This document shows positions 18,475 to 27,257 of a stretch of DNA of 64,000 bases, piece by piece. Source of the stretch: Sphingomonas pituitosa NBRC 102491. GTDB taxonomy: Bacteria; Pseudomonadota; Alphaproteobacteria; Sphingomonadales; Sphingomonadaceae. A program made the translations under genes and the position numbers. Where the stretch lies: positions 1 to 64,000 of the forward strand of contig NZ_BCYY01000006.1 of the NCBI RefSeq assembly GCF_001598435.1, read 5' to 3'. How positions within the stretch are numbered: the first letter of the stretch is position 1; every line of letters starts with the position of its first letter. A model generated the notes under the pieces. That model saw only the letters and a program-made list of their open reading frames with translations. It was not told where the DNA came from and made no database searches.

Positions 18475-19641
18475 TCAGCGCGGACCGCCCACCCCTCCGG
18501 TCACCGGTGCCTGCGCGATATATTCGCCCGACTGGATGAACGGGATCGGATTGATCGCGCGGCCGTCAAGACGCACCTCATAATGGAGGTGAGTGCCGGT
18601 CGAGCGGCCGGTCGAGCCCATCAGCCCGATGATCTGGCCGCGGCGGACGCGGGTGTTGTCCGCCACCAGGATCTTCGAGAGGTGGCCATAGCGGGTTTCG
18701 AGGCCCCGACCATGGTTGATCTCGACCAGATTGCCATAGCCGCCCTGGCGACCGGCATGCGCGACGATGCCGTCGGCCGTCGCATAGATCGGGGTGCCCA
18801 TCTCGCCGGGAATGTCGACGCCGGCATGCATTGCCGCGGTGCCGCGGAACGGATCCGAGCGGACGCCGTAGTGCGAGGTGAAGCTGACATGCTGCACCGG
18901 CTGCATCGACGGGATCGAGATGGTGCTCGACTCGATCGAGTCGAGCTTCTTCCAGGTCTCGAACAGCGAGCGGAACTGCGCATCGGCATCCGCGCCGGTG
19001 GCGACCGCCGCGTCCTCATCGCTGACCGGCTCATAGGGGCCGCCCATCGCGACGTTCACCTTGACGAAACGGCTCGGCGCGAGGCCGAGATGCTGGAGGC
19101 GCGCGGCGGCCTGGCGCACCCGCGCCGCACCGACCTTCTGGGCCTGCGCGGCGAGCGCGACCTGGCGTGCTTCCACCTGGCGCAGCGGCGCGACGATCTC
19201 GCCGGTCAGTGCGCTGGTCTGCTTGGGGGTGGCGGCGAGATCTGCCTCGAGCACCGAACGATCGGCCTTGCCGGAAATGACCGCGTTCAGCACCGCCTGG
19301 CGCTGCTCGATCTTCGAGGCCTGGAGCTTGGCGGCCTCCTTCGCGGCGGCGACCTCGGCGCGCATCCGGGCGACCTCGGCGCGCATCGCGGCGACCTGCG
19401 CCTCGGGCGAGCCGGCGACCGGCGCGGTATAGGCGATCGCGCCGGCCATCGCCTGCGACATGCCATAGCCCGAGAACAGCACGGTCAACGTCGCGGCGGT
19501 GGCGAACAGCGCCTGCGAACGGCCACCCACGCTGAACCGGCGCAGCTTGCCGCCTTCGTGGAGGATGACGTCACGGGTGGTGAAGAAGTCCCGGAACTTG
19601 CGTGCGAAATCGTCGTTCTTGCGTTCAGACGGTACAGCCAT
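18475..19641 (-). CDS. M23 family metallopeptidase with coiled coil
   Basis: A 388-residue envelope protein. A basic cytoplasmic N-terminus is followed by one membrane helix (about residues 45-68), then a long alanine-rich coiled coil (about 85-190), and a C-terminal LytM/M23 domain. Zinc ligands appear in HAGVDIPG and HLHYEV, with GRSTGTHLHYE intact, so it looks catalytically competent and probably cleaves peptidoglycan cross-links, perhaps in cell separation as for other coiled-coil M23 proteins. The last residues are Gly-Gly rich. The ATG at 19641 gives MAVPSERK. Confidence 0.85.
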   Translation of the reverse strand: MAVPSERKNDDFARKFRDFFTTRDVILHEGGKLRRFSVGGRSQALFATAATLTVLFSGYGMSQAMAGAIAYTAPVAGSPEAQVAAMRAEVARMRAEVAAAKEAAKLQASKIEQRQAVLNAVISGKADRSVLEADLAATPKQTSALTGEIVAPLRQVEARQVALAAQAQKVGAARVRQAAARLQHLGLAPSRFVKVNVAMGGPYEPVSDEDAAVATGADADAQFRSLFETWKKLDSIESSTISIPSMQPVQHVSFTSHYGVRSDPFRGTAAMHAGVDIPGEMGTPIYATADGIVAHAGRQGGYGNLVEINHGRGLETRYGHLSKILVADNTRVRRGQIIGLMGSTGRSTGTHLHYEVRLDGRAINPIPFIQSGEYIAQAPVTGGVGGPR

Positions 19642-19764
19642 GAGTCCCCGGCGCATTCATGGAAGCGAACACGGAGCGACCCGACGTTTCACTTCAGGAT
19701 GATGCGGACGGATTGGGCAGCCCCTGACCTCGCCGTCCCGCTTGGGGACTCTTTTGGAGGATAA

Positions 19765-20568
19765 TCAGCCAGCGGCAAGCGCTTGGTAGTAATCCCGCGT
19801 CAGACCGGCTGCTTCGCGCGCCGAGTCGTTGAACGGCGGCTTAACGGCCCCTCGAAAATGGGTTCGGACCAGGTCCTGCCAGGTCGTTTCGGGGGTGCAA
19901 CCAGCGGCCTCGCAGGCCGACTCAAACCACTCCGTACCAGCCCTTACGTGCCGTATCTCATCGGTGACAATGCGGGTCAGGATCTTCGCGGTGACGGTGT
20001 CGCCGGCCGCCTCGAACCGCTCGATCGTCGCGGGGGTGACGTCCAGCCCGCGGGCTTCGAGCACCATCGGCACCACGGCCAACCGCGCCTTGACATCGTG
20101 TGCCGTCCCGGTCGCCGCATCCCACAGCCCGTCATGCGCCGGCAGCGCGCCATAGTGACTTCCCAGGCTGCGCAACCGCCGGTCGAGCAACGCGAAGTGC
20201 ATCGCCTCGTCGGCGCCCACCCGCATCCAGTCATCGGTGAAGCCGGTCGGAAACTGCGCGCCGAACCGGCCGACCAGGTCGAAGGCGAGGTCGATCGCGA
20301 CGAATTCGATATGCGCCAGCGCGTGGATCAGTGCGACCCGCCCCCGCTCGGAGCCGCCGCGCCCGCGCTTGGGCATGCGGTTGGGCGGCAGCAATTCGGG
20401 GGCAGCCGGGCGCGCCGGGCGTTCTGGCATGGCGACGTCGAAGCGGAAATCGAGCCGCCCCAGCCGCCAGTCGCGCGCAGCTGCCCGCGCCGCCATCACC
20501 TTGTCGTTCGGTTCGGCGGCGTCGAGCACCGCCCGCACCGCCGCGCCCACGCTGCGCCGTTCGTTCAC
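19765..20568 (-). CDS. Ferritin-like DUF455 family protein
   Basis: A 267-residue helical protein. Metal-ligand patterns of a ferritin-like four-helix bundle are visible: HALAHIEFVAIDL, DEAMHFALL and DEIRHVRAG. The family is widespread but uncharacterised; oxidoreductase or tRNA-modification roles have been suggested only by fold. The GTG start at 20568 overlaps the bcp stop (GTGA), so expression is coupled to the peroxiredoxin gene, consistent with an iron or oxidative-stress link. Confidence 0.8.
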   Translation of the reverse strand: MNERRSVGAAVRAVLDAAEPNDKVMAARAAARDWRLGRLDFRFDVAMPERPARPAAPELLPPNRMPKRGRGGSERGRVALIHALAHIEFVAIDLAFDLVGRFGAQFPTGFTDDWMRVGADEAMHFALLDRRLRSLGSHYGALPAHDGLWDAATGTAHDVKARLAVVPMVLEARGLDVTPATIERFEAAGDTVTAKILTRIVTDEIRHVRAGTEWFESACEAAGCTPETTWQDLVRTHFRGAVKPPFNDSAREAAGLTRDYYQALAAG

Positions 20569-21035
20569 CCGAGCGCCTTTGCCGCTTCGAGCACCTCGGC
20601 GGCATGGCCGGGCACCTTCACCTTGCGCCAGGCGCGCACGAGCTTGGCCGACGCGTCGAACAGGAAGGTCGAGCGCTCGATGCCCATATACTTCTTCCCG
20701 TACATCGATTTCTCGACCCACACGCCCAGCGCCTCCATCAGCGCGCCGTCCTCGTCGGTGGCGAGCGGCACGGTGAGGTCGTACTTGGCAGTGAACTTCT
20801 GGTGCTTGGCGGGCGGGTCCTTGGAGATGCCCAGCAGCTTCACGCCCAGCGCGGTGAAGTCCGGCATCAGCGCGGTGAAGTCCTGCGCCTCGCGGGTGCA
20901 GCCCGAAGTATCGTCCTTGGGATAGAAATAGAGAACGAACGGCGCGCCTGCGCCCCACTCCGGCAGCGAAAGCGCGCTGCCATCCGCCGCCACCAGCGCG
21001 TTGTTGGGGAGCGCGTCGCCCTGCTCGATGCTCAT
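20565..21035 (-). CDS. bcp: Thioredoxin-dependent thiol peroxidase (Bcp/PrxQ)
   Basis: A 156-residue peroxiredoxin. The peroxidatic cysteine is Cys46 in DDTSGCTREAQDF; the second cysteine five residues later that many PrxQ proteins use for resolution is Gln here, so this copy would work as a 1-Cys enzyme or use another partner. YPKDDT and the conserved Arg of GIERSTF are present. It lies 13 bases after glnE on the same strand. Confidence 0.92.
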   Translation of the reverse strand: MSIEQGDALPNNALVAADGSALSLPEWGAGAPFVLYFYPKDDTSGCTREAQDFTALMPDFTALGVKLLGISKDPPAKHQKFTAKYDLTVPLATDEDGALMEALGVWVEKSMYGKKYMGIERSTFLFDASAKLVRAWRKVKVPGHAAEVLEAAKALG

Positions 21036-21048
21036 TGCCTGGTCTCCA

Positions 21049-23724
21049 TCAGTTGCCGGCCTGGATGTCGGCCCAGCATTGGCGCACCTCCTGCCGCGTC
21101 GCATCGAGCGTCGCAACCACCGCTTCCCAATCGGGCAGGCCGAGCGACCGGGCGATCAGCGCCCGCGTGCTCTCGCCCGGCGGCTGCGCATCGGGTGCGA
21201 CGAGGCGCAGCGTCACCAGCAACCGGGTGAGGAAATCATGCGCCGCACGCAGCGCCGGCGGCACGATGCCCCACGCCACCAGCGCATCGATTGCGCGGCT
21301 AAGCTGCGGATCGAAGCCGGTCCGGTGGCAGAGCTGCTGGACGTGGACCGCGAATTCCAGATCGACCAGACCGCCGTCGAGCAGCTTGGCATCGAGCGGC
21401 CCGGCCGGCGGTTTGTGCGCGGCCATGTCCGCCCGCATCTTGCGCGCATCGGCAAGGATGTCGCGCTCGGGTCGCGCGCCGTGGAGGACGCGGTCGATGA
21501 TCGCCTGGACCTGCGCCCGCGCCTCCGGGGAGCCGAACACCGGCCGCGCGCGGGTGAGCGCCATATGCTCCCACGTCCAGGCGTCCTTCTCCTGATAGCC
21601 GGCAAAGCCTTCGAGCGAGACGGAGAGCGGCCCCTGGGTACCGGACGGCCGCAGCCGGGTATCGACCTCGTACAGCGGCCCCGCCGCGGTGGGCACCGAG
21701 AGCGCTGCAGTCACCCGCTGCGCCAGCCGGTTGTAATAGGTGACCGCGCCGAGCGGTCGCCGCCCGTCCGATTCCGCGGCATAATCGCCGGTGAACAGGT
21801 AGATGAGGTCCAGATCCGAAGCATGGGTGAGCGCCCCGCCGCCCATCCGCCCGAGCGCCAGGATCACCAGTTCGCTGCCGGGCACCGTGCCATGCTGCCC
21901 GGCGAACTCCTCGATCGCCGCGGCCGCCAGCACCGCGATCGCGGCTTCTGCGACGCGCGCGTACCCGGCGGAGACCTCCATCGCGTCGCTCACCCCGGCG
22001 ACGATCTGCGCCCCCAGCGCGAACCGTTTCTCGTTGACGATCCGGCGAACATGTTCGAGCCGCCATTGATAATCGGCACCGCGCTCCACCGATGCCATCG
22101 TCGCCACCAGATCGGAGACCGCGCCCACCGGCGCCAGCGCGCTCGAATCGATCAGGCCGTCCAGCAGCTCCGCGCGGCGGCCGAGCTGTTCGGCGAGCGT
22201 CGGCGCATGGCTGAGGATGGCGCTGAGCAGGCGGGTGAGCGCAGGTTGCGCCTCCAGCAGCCGGAAGATGTTGACCGCGCTCGGGAGCCGCTTGAGCATC
22301 GCGTCGAACCGGGTGATCGCGTGCTGCGGATCGGGCGCGCCGCCGAAACCCGCCATCAGCGTCGGCAGCACGGCCTCGAGCGCGCTCTGCGCGGCCGGGC
22401 TGCGCAGCGCCGGATAGGTCGCCCCGCGCCAGCCCTCCACCACGCGCCGCGCGGTCTCGGCATCGGGAAAGCCCGCCTGGCCCAGCCGTTCGCCGAGCAG
22501 GTCCGGATCGGTGGGCAAGCCGCTGCCGCCGCCCTCGGCCAGCGCGTCGTAGATCCGCCCCACCCGCTCGACATGCGGCTGGAGCAGCGCGATCAGCGCC
22601 GCGCCGTCCTCAAGCCCGTGCAGCCGCGCGACGTGATCGAGCGCCGCGGGATCGCTCGGCAGCGTATGCGTCTGGCGATCGTCGATCATCTGCAGGCGAT
22701 GCTCGATCGTGCGCAGCAACACATAGGCCTCGTCCAGCGCCGCCGCCTCCCGGGCGTCGATCCGCCCCGCGGCGGCCAGCGCCGCGAGTGCGTCGCGCGT
22801 GGCGGGCACGCGCAACGCCGGGTCGCGGCCGCCATGGATCAGCTGGTGGATCTGCGCGAAGAACTCCACCTCGCGGATGCCGCCGCGCCCGCGCTTCAGG
22901 TCATAGCCCGGGCCGAAGCGCTGCCCCTGGTGGTGATGGTCTCGGATGCGGCGGGAGATGTCCTGGATCTCGCGGATCGTCCCATAGTCGAGCGCGCGGC
23001 GCCATACGAAAGGGCGGATCGCGTCGAGGAAGCCCTGCCCCAGCGCGAGGTCTCCCGCCGCCGCCCGCGCCCGGATGAACGCGGCGCGCTCCCAGGGCAG
23101 CGCCTGGCTTTCGTAATAGCTGATCGCCGCCTCCACCGGCAGCACGATCGGCGTCACCTCCGGTGAGGGGCGCAGCCGCAGATCGACGCGCAGGACATAG
23201 CCGTCGCCGTCACGCTGCTGGAGGATTTCCAGCACCCGCCGTCCGATCCGCACCGCCGCTTCCTCGGGCACCTCGCGCGGACGGCACGGCAACGTCGCGG
23301 GATCGAAGATCAGGATGGGATCGATGTCCGACGAGTAGTTGAGCTCGCGGCTCCCCTGCTTGCCGAGCGCGATGGCGGCAAAGCCGCGCGGCGCCGCATC
23401 CGGCGTACGCTCGCGGATCGCAGCGTGGATCGCGCGGTCGAGCGCTTCGTCGGCAAAGTCGCTCAGCAGCCGCGTGGTGCGCCCGAAATCATAGGCGCCG
23501 GAAAGGTCGCCGATAGCCGCGATCAGCGCCAGCCGCCGTCGCTGGATGCGCAGCGCCCGGGGCTCCGGCAGCCCGGCCGTCGGCGCACCGGCGATGCCGA
23601 TCGGATCGCCGAGCGCGGCCGCAGGGTCTTCGGCGATGTCGTGCTCGCGCTGCAGCGCCAGCGCGAGGAACGGCGAATGTTCGGATATCCGCTCGAGGGC
23701 GGAAGAGAATGCAGGATCGGTCAC
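21049..23724 (-). CDS. glnE: Bifunctional glutamine synthetase adenylyltransferase/deadenylylase
   Basis: An 891-residue protein with two nucleotidyltransferase domains in tandem. The first active site shows GSRELNYSSDIDPILIF (about 124-140), and the second GGGALTHASDLDLIYLF near residue 640. It adenylylates glutamine synthetase under nitrogen excess and reverses this under limitation, controlled by PII. It is slightly shorter than the 940-1000 residues usual in other alphaproteobacteria. The start is GTG at 23724. Confidence 0.94.
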   Translation of the reverse strand: MTDPAFSSALERISEHSPFLALALQREHDIAEDPAAALGDPIGIAGAPTAGLPEPRALRIQRRRLALIAAIGDLSGAYDFGRTTRLLSDFADEALDRAIHAAIRERTPDAAPRGFAAIALGKQGSRELNYSSDIDPILIFDPATLPCRPREVPEEAAVRIGRRVLEILQQRDGDGYVLRVDLRLRPSPEVTPIVLPVEAAISYYESQALPWERAAFIRARAAAGDLALGQGFLDAIRPFVWRRALDYGTIREIQDISRRIRDHHHQGQRFGPGYDLKRGRGGIREVEFFAQIHQLIHGGRDPALRVPATRDALAALAAAGRIDAREAAALDEAYVLLRTIEHRLQMIDDRQTHTLPSDPAALDHVARLHGLEDGAALIALLQPHVERVGRIYDALAEGGGSGLPTDPDLLGERLGQAGFPDAETARRVVEGWRGATYPALRSPAAQSALEAVLPTLMAGFGGAPDPQHAITRFDAMLKRLPSAVNIFRLLEAQPALTRLLSAILSHAPTLAEQLGRRAELLDGLIDSSALAPVGAVSDLVATMASVERGADYQWRLEHVRRIVNEKRFALGAQIVAGVSDAMEVSAGYARVAEAAIAVLAAAAIEEFAGQHGTVPGSELVILALGRMGGGALTHASDLDLIYLFTGDYAAESDGRRPLGAVTYYNRLAQRVTAALSVPTAAGPLYEVDTRLRPSGTQGPLSVSLEGFAGYQEKDAWTWEHMALTRARPVFGSPEARAQVQAIIDRVLHGARPERDILADARKMRADMAAHKPPAGPLDAKLLDGGLVDLEFAVHVQQLCHRTGFDPQLSRAIDALVAWGIVPPALRAAHDFLTRLLVTLRLVAPDAQPPGESTRALIARSLGLPDWEAVVATLDATRQEVRQCWADIQAGN

Positions 23725-23764
23725 GCCAAGTTCCGTGGTCCAGAAACGGTAAAGCTGCGATGAA

Positions 23765-24004
23765 ATGCAGACATGGCAGGCAACGAATGCACCACATGAC
23801 CGTTTTGTGGCCGTGGTTCAGACGATACCCTCCAAGTCCCAAGAGGCAAGCGCCGCGACTCCCTATCGCATCGAGGCGCCGCGCGCGTGCGACGGCATCG
23901 GGCGCGCGATCGCCAATGCCTATGACCGGGACCAGGGCTTGCCACACGACATGGCGGCGCTGCTCGCCAAGCTGAACGACCGCGATCCCCGCTGCATCTG
24001 GTGA
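23765..24004 (+). CDS. Small hypothetical protein
   Basis: A possible 79-residue protein between the divergent glnE gene and the convergent ferredoxin gene. The C-terminal half (PYRIEAPRACDGIGRAI, then YDRDQGLPHDMAALLAKL) has the amphipathic look of a real small protein, while the first 30 residues are poorer. The ATG at 23765 lacks a clear ribosome site, and GTG codons near 23810 are possible starts. No family recognised. Confidence 0.45.
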   Translation: MQTWQATNAPHDRFVAVVQTIPSKSQEASAATPYRIEAPRACDGIGRAIANAYDRDQGLPHDMAALLAKLNDRDPRCIW

Positions 24005-24007
24005 TGC

Positions 24008-24343
24008 TCACCGGCCCTGCATGTCGCGGTGGGCGGAAGGCATCCGCAGGGTCAACCCGTCCAGCGTATCGGTGAGCAGGATCTGGCAGGCGAGCCGGCT
24101 GGTCCGCACCGCGCCGATCGCCAGGTCCAGCATGTCCTCTTCCTCCTCGCTGGCCGGGGGCAACCGCTCGAAATCCTCGGGCGCCACGATCACATGGCAG
24201 GTGGAACAGGCCATCTGTCCTTCGCACGTGCCTTCCAGCGGCTGACCGGCATTCTGCGCCACTTCCAGCAGGCGCACGCCAGGCGGGGCCTGCACCTCCT
24301 GCACCCCGCCCCCCCGTGCATCTTCGAAACGCACCCGGATCAT
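24008..24343 (-). CDS. Adrenodoxin-type 2Fe-2S ferredoxin
   Basis: A 111-residue ferredoxin. Cluster ligands are Cys40, Cys46, Cys49 and Cys86 (CEGQMACSTC and LACQ), the C-x5-C-x2-C-x36-C pattern of the ISC/adrenodoxin type. EEEEDMLD is the acidic partner-binding helix. The start overlaps the upstream cysteine desulfurase stop by four bases (ATGA), indicating that it supplies electrons for Fe-S assembly in this operon. Confidence 0.92.
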   Translation of the reverse strand: MIRVRFEDARGGGVQEVQAPPGVRLLEVAQNAGQPLEGTCEGQMACSTCHVIVAPEDFERLPPASEEEEDMLDLAIGAVRTSRLACQILLTDTLDGLTLRMPSAHRDMQGR

Positions 24344-25422
24344 GCGACAACCCGCTGGGCGTCGGCGGCGGCGCAGAGTCGGTCGAGTGCGGTCATCAAT
24401 TCCTCCTCGGTGGTCGTCCGGCCGAAGCCGATACGGATACTGGAACGCGCCTGCGCGTCCGAAAGCCCAAGTGCGCGCAGCACATGGCTGGGCCGCCCCG
24501 ACCCGCTCGCGCAGGCCGAACCGGCGGAAAAGGCGATGTCGCGCAGATCCGCGATCAGACGGCCGACATCCAGGCCGTCGCGGCGGACGTTGAGATTGCC
24601 GGGATAGCGGTCCGTAGCCGAGCCGTTGAGATGCCAGCCCCCGGCCAGCCGCGCGATCGCCGCCGCGTGGAGCCGCGCCACATGCGCTGCATCCTCCTCC
24701 CGCCGAGCCGCCGCAACCCTGGCCGCCGCACCGAACCCGGCGCAAAGCGCTGGCGACAGTGTACCCGATCGCCCGGGCGCCTCCTGCCCGCCACCATGAA
24801 GCAACGGGGCGAGCGTCACGCCGTCGCGCACCCAGAGCGCACCGATGCCCTTGGGACCATGGATCTTGTGCGCCGAGACCGCCACCAGGTCGCAGTTCGC
24901 CGGGATCGGCACCCGGCCATAGCCCTGCACCGCGTCGCACAGGAACAGCGCGCCCGCCGCATGGGCGAGGTCTGCCAGCGCCTCGATGGGCTGAATCACG
25001 CCGATCTCGTTGTTGACCAGCATCGCCGCGACCAGCCCGGTGCCCGGCACGATCGCCGCGCGGACGAGCTCCAGATCGACCATCCCGTCGGCGCGGACCG
25101 GCAGCACCGTCACCGGCCGCCCACTCGCGGCTACCGTATCCAGCACCGCGGCATGTTCGGTCGCGAGCGTCACGATTCCGCCGGTAGTGCCCTTGATCGC
25201 CCAGTTGAGCGCCTCGGTCGCGCCGCTGGTGAAGGCGAGCGTGCCCCCGGGCGGCAGCAGCGCCGCCACCTGCCCGCGCGCCGCTTCCACTGCCGCCTTC
25301 GCAGCGCGGCCCGGTGCGTGCGGCGAATGCGGATTGGCGTGCTGGGATTCGAGCCAGGGGAGCATGGCGGCCAGCGCCTCCGGGGCAAGCGGTGTGGTCG
25401 CCTGATAGTCGAGATAGATCAT
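24340..25422 (-). CDS. Cysteine desulfurase family protein (second copy in operon)
   Basis: Class V aminotransferase fold, 360 residues. PLP lysine lies in SAHKIHGPKGIGAL, and the sulfur-carrying cysteine in SAGSACASGSGRPSH. The start motif IYLDYQATTPLAP is the NifS/IscS signature. It generates persulfide sulfur from L-cysteine. It overlaps the ferredoxin gene downstream and the paralogous desulfurase gene upstream, four bases each. Compared with its neighbour it keeps the K-x-x-G-P-K-G loop of IscS. Confidence 0.92.
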   Translation of the reverse strand: MIYLDYQATTPLAPEALAAMLPWLESQHANPHSPHAPGRAAKAAVEAARGQVAALLPPGGTLAFTSGATEALNWAIKGTTGGIVTLATEHAAVLDTVAASGRPVTVLPVRADGMVDLELVRAAIVPGTGLVAAMLVNNEIGVIQPIEALADLAHAAGALFLCDAVQGYGRVPIPANCDLVAVSAHKIHGPKGIGALWVRDGVTLAPLLHGGGQEAPGRSGTLSPALCAGFGAAARVAAARREEDAAHVARLHAAAIARLAGGWHLNGSATDRYPGNLNVRRDGLDVGRLIADLRDIAFSAGSACASGSGRPSHVLRALGLSDAQARSSIRIGFGRTTTEEELMTALDRLCAAADAQRVVA

Positions 25423-26495
25423 GCCGCCCGCGCCCGTGCGTCGGCGAAGGTCGCGCACCACAGCTCGGCGAAGCGATCGACATCCGCCGCCGTCGTGGTC
25501 CGCCCGAAGCTGACCCGCACAACTTCGCGCAGCGCCGGTTCGATCCAGCCCATCGCGGTCAGCACATGGCTTGGCCGCATGCTGCCCGAGGAGCAGGCAC
25601 TGCCCGCCGACACCGCGATGCCCGCGAGGTCAAAGCGGATCAGTTGCGCCGCCGAGGACACGCCTGGCATCCGATAGGCGCCGATCAGCGGGCTGCGCGG
25701 GCTCTCCGCCCCCACCACCTCCCCGCCGGCGCCGACGATCGCCGTCTCCAGCCGCGCGCGCAGCCGTGCCATTTCCGCCAGATCCTCGGGCACCGCGACC
25801 GCTGACGCATAGCCCAGCGCACCGGGCAGGTTTTCCGTCCCCGGTCGGTAGCCCTTCTCCTGCCCGCCGGTCGGGAGCAGCACGCCCAGATCGCGCACCA
25901 GCAGCGCGCCTATCCCCGGCGGGCCGCCACGCTTGTGGGCAGAAACGGCCACCAGGTCCGCGTGTCGCAGCACTTCGGCATCGGCATGCGCCGGCATCTG
26001 CGCGGCATCGACCAGCAGCAGCCCGCCCGCGCCGTGCACCGTTTCGGCGATCGCCGCGATCGGCTGGCGCACGCCCGTCTCGCTGTTGGCCCATTGCACG
26101 CAGACCAGCGTGCGGCCCGCGCCTTCCAGTGCGGCTGCCAATGCCGCCAGGTCGAGCAGGCCGCTCGCCGTCACCGGCAGCACGCGCGCGCCTTCGCCCA
26201 GCCGCAGCACCGCATCATGCTCCACCGCCGTCATCAGCCGCCGTTCGGCGACGGTGCGGCCAAAGGCGATTGCCAGCGATTCGCTCGCCCCGCTGGTCAG
26301 CAGCAGCTCGTGCGCCCAGCCATAGGCGGCGGCGATCCGCCGCCGCGCATCCTCCAGCGCCGCCCGCGCCGCGCGGCCATCGCCATGGGGCGAGGAGGGG
26401 TTCGCCCAGCGCGTCATGCCCTCCAGCACCGCCGCCACCGCCTCCGGCAGCATCGGCGTCGTCGCGGCGTGATCCAGATAGAGTCGAGCGGCCAA
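25419..26495 (-). CDS. Cysteine desulfurase family protein (first copy in operon)
   Basis: About 358 residues from a TTG start at 26495 preceded by GGAA. The start motif is LYLDHAATTPMLPEA, the PLP lysine is in SAHKRGGPPGIGAL, and the catalytic cysteine in SAGSACSSGSMRPSH. The loop after the PLP lysine (KRGGPPG rather than KxxGPKG) differs from the adjacent paralogue, suggesting a distinct partner or substrate range. It is the first gene of the three-gene Fe-S operon. Confidence 0.88.
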   Translation of the reverse strand: MAARLYLDHAATTPMLPEAVAAVLEGMTRWANPSSPHGDGRAARAALEDARRRIAAAYGWAHELLLTSGASESLAIAFGRTVAERRLMTAVEHDAVLRLGEGARVLPVTASGLLDLAALAAALEGAGRTLVCVQWANSETGVRQPIAAIAETVHGAGGLLLVDAAQMPAHADAEVLRHADLVAVSAHKRGGPPGIGALLVRDLGVLLPTGGQEKGYRPGTENLPGALGYASAVAVPEDLAEMARLRARLETAIVGAGGEVVGAESPRSPLIGAYRMPGVSSAAQLIRFDLAGIAVSAGSACSSGSMRPSHVLTAMGWIEPALREVVRVSFGRTTTAADVDRFAELWCATFADARARAA

Positions 26496-26587
26496 TGGCG
26501 TTCCAATTGCGTGAAGGGACCCGCTGCCTATATAGCGACCATGTTCCTGCGCTCCACCGCGCACTTCCCTATTGAACAGGATCCGCC

Positions 26588-27244
26588 TTGCCCGAAGTCA
26601 TTTTCCCCGGACCCGAAGGCCGCCTCGAGGGCCGCTTCGCCCCCGCCCCGCGCCCGCGCGCACCGGTCGCGATGATCCTCCACCCGCACCCGAATGCGGG
26701 CGGCACGATGAACAACCGCATCGTCCAGGATCTCTACAAGACCTTCCAGCGCCGCGGCTTCGCGACGCTGCGCTTCAACTTCCGCGGGGTCGGCAAGAGC
26801 CAGGGCGTGTTCGACAACGGCATTGGCGAACTCTCCGATGCGGCGAGCGCGCTCGACTGGGTGCAGAGCTTCCACCCCGAGGCTTCGTCCACCTGGGTCG
26901 CCGGCTTCGGCTTCGGCGCCTGGATCGGCATGCAGCTGCTGATGCGCCGCCCGGAAATCCGCGGCTTCATCTCGGTCGCGCCGCCGGCGAACATGTTCGA
27001 CTTCACCTTCCTGGCGCCGTGCCCCAGCTCGGGCATCATCGTGCAGGGCGAGCAGGACGAAGTCGTCACGCCGGGCGCGGTGCAGAAGCTGGTCGACAAG
27101 CTGCGCACCCAGAAGCACATCACCATCCACCACGACACCATCCCGGGCGCGAACCATTTCTTCGAGCACGAGATGGATCAGCTGATGGGCTCGGTCGACC
27201 GCTATCTCGACATGCGGCTCGATCCCAACTGCCCGATCCGCTGA
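26588..27244 (+). CDS. Alpha/beta hydrolase fold protein lacking nucleophile serine
   Basis: A 218-residue COG2945-like protein. Recognisable parts are LHPHPNAGGTMNN, FNFRGVGKSQG and PPANMFDFTFLAPCPSSG, plus a C-terminal PGANHFF holding the catalytic-type His. The nucleophile elbow reads AGFGFGAWIG: Gly108 stands where this family has Ser (GFSFGAW). If the read is right the protein cannot be an ordinary serine hydrolase. It begins just after the divergent desulfurase operon. Confidence 0.8.
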   Translation: MPEVIFPGPEGRLEGRFAPAPRPRAPVAMILHPHPNAGGTMNNRIVQDLYKTFQRRGFATLRFNFRGVGKSQGVFDNGIGELSDAASALDWVQSFHPEASSTWVAGFGFGAWIGMQLLMRRPEIRGFISVAPPANMFDFTFLAPCPSSGIIVQGEQDEVVTPGAVQKLVDKLRTQKHITIHHDTIPGANHFFEHEMDQLMGSVDRYLDMRLDPNCPIR

Positions 27245-27257
27245 GGATCCTGGTGGC

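Noticed and set aside
21001..23166. A very long plus-strand frame (over 700 codons) opposite glnE, and similar long antisense frames opposite many genes
   Set aside because: These are expected in a genome of about 67 percent GC, where stop codons are rare in antisense frames. Their products are Arg/His/Gln-rich with no motifs and no ribosome sites, while the glnE product is fully motif-supported.
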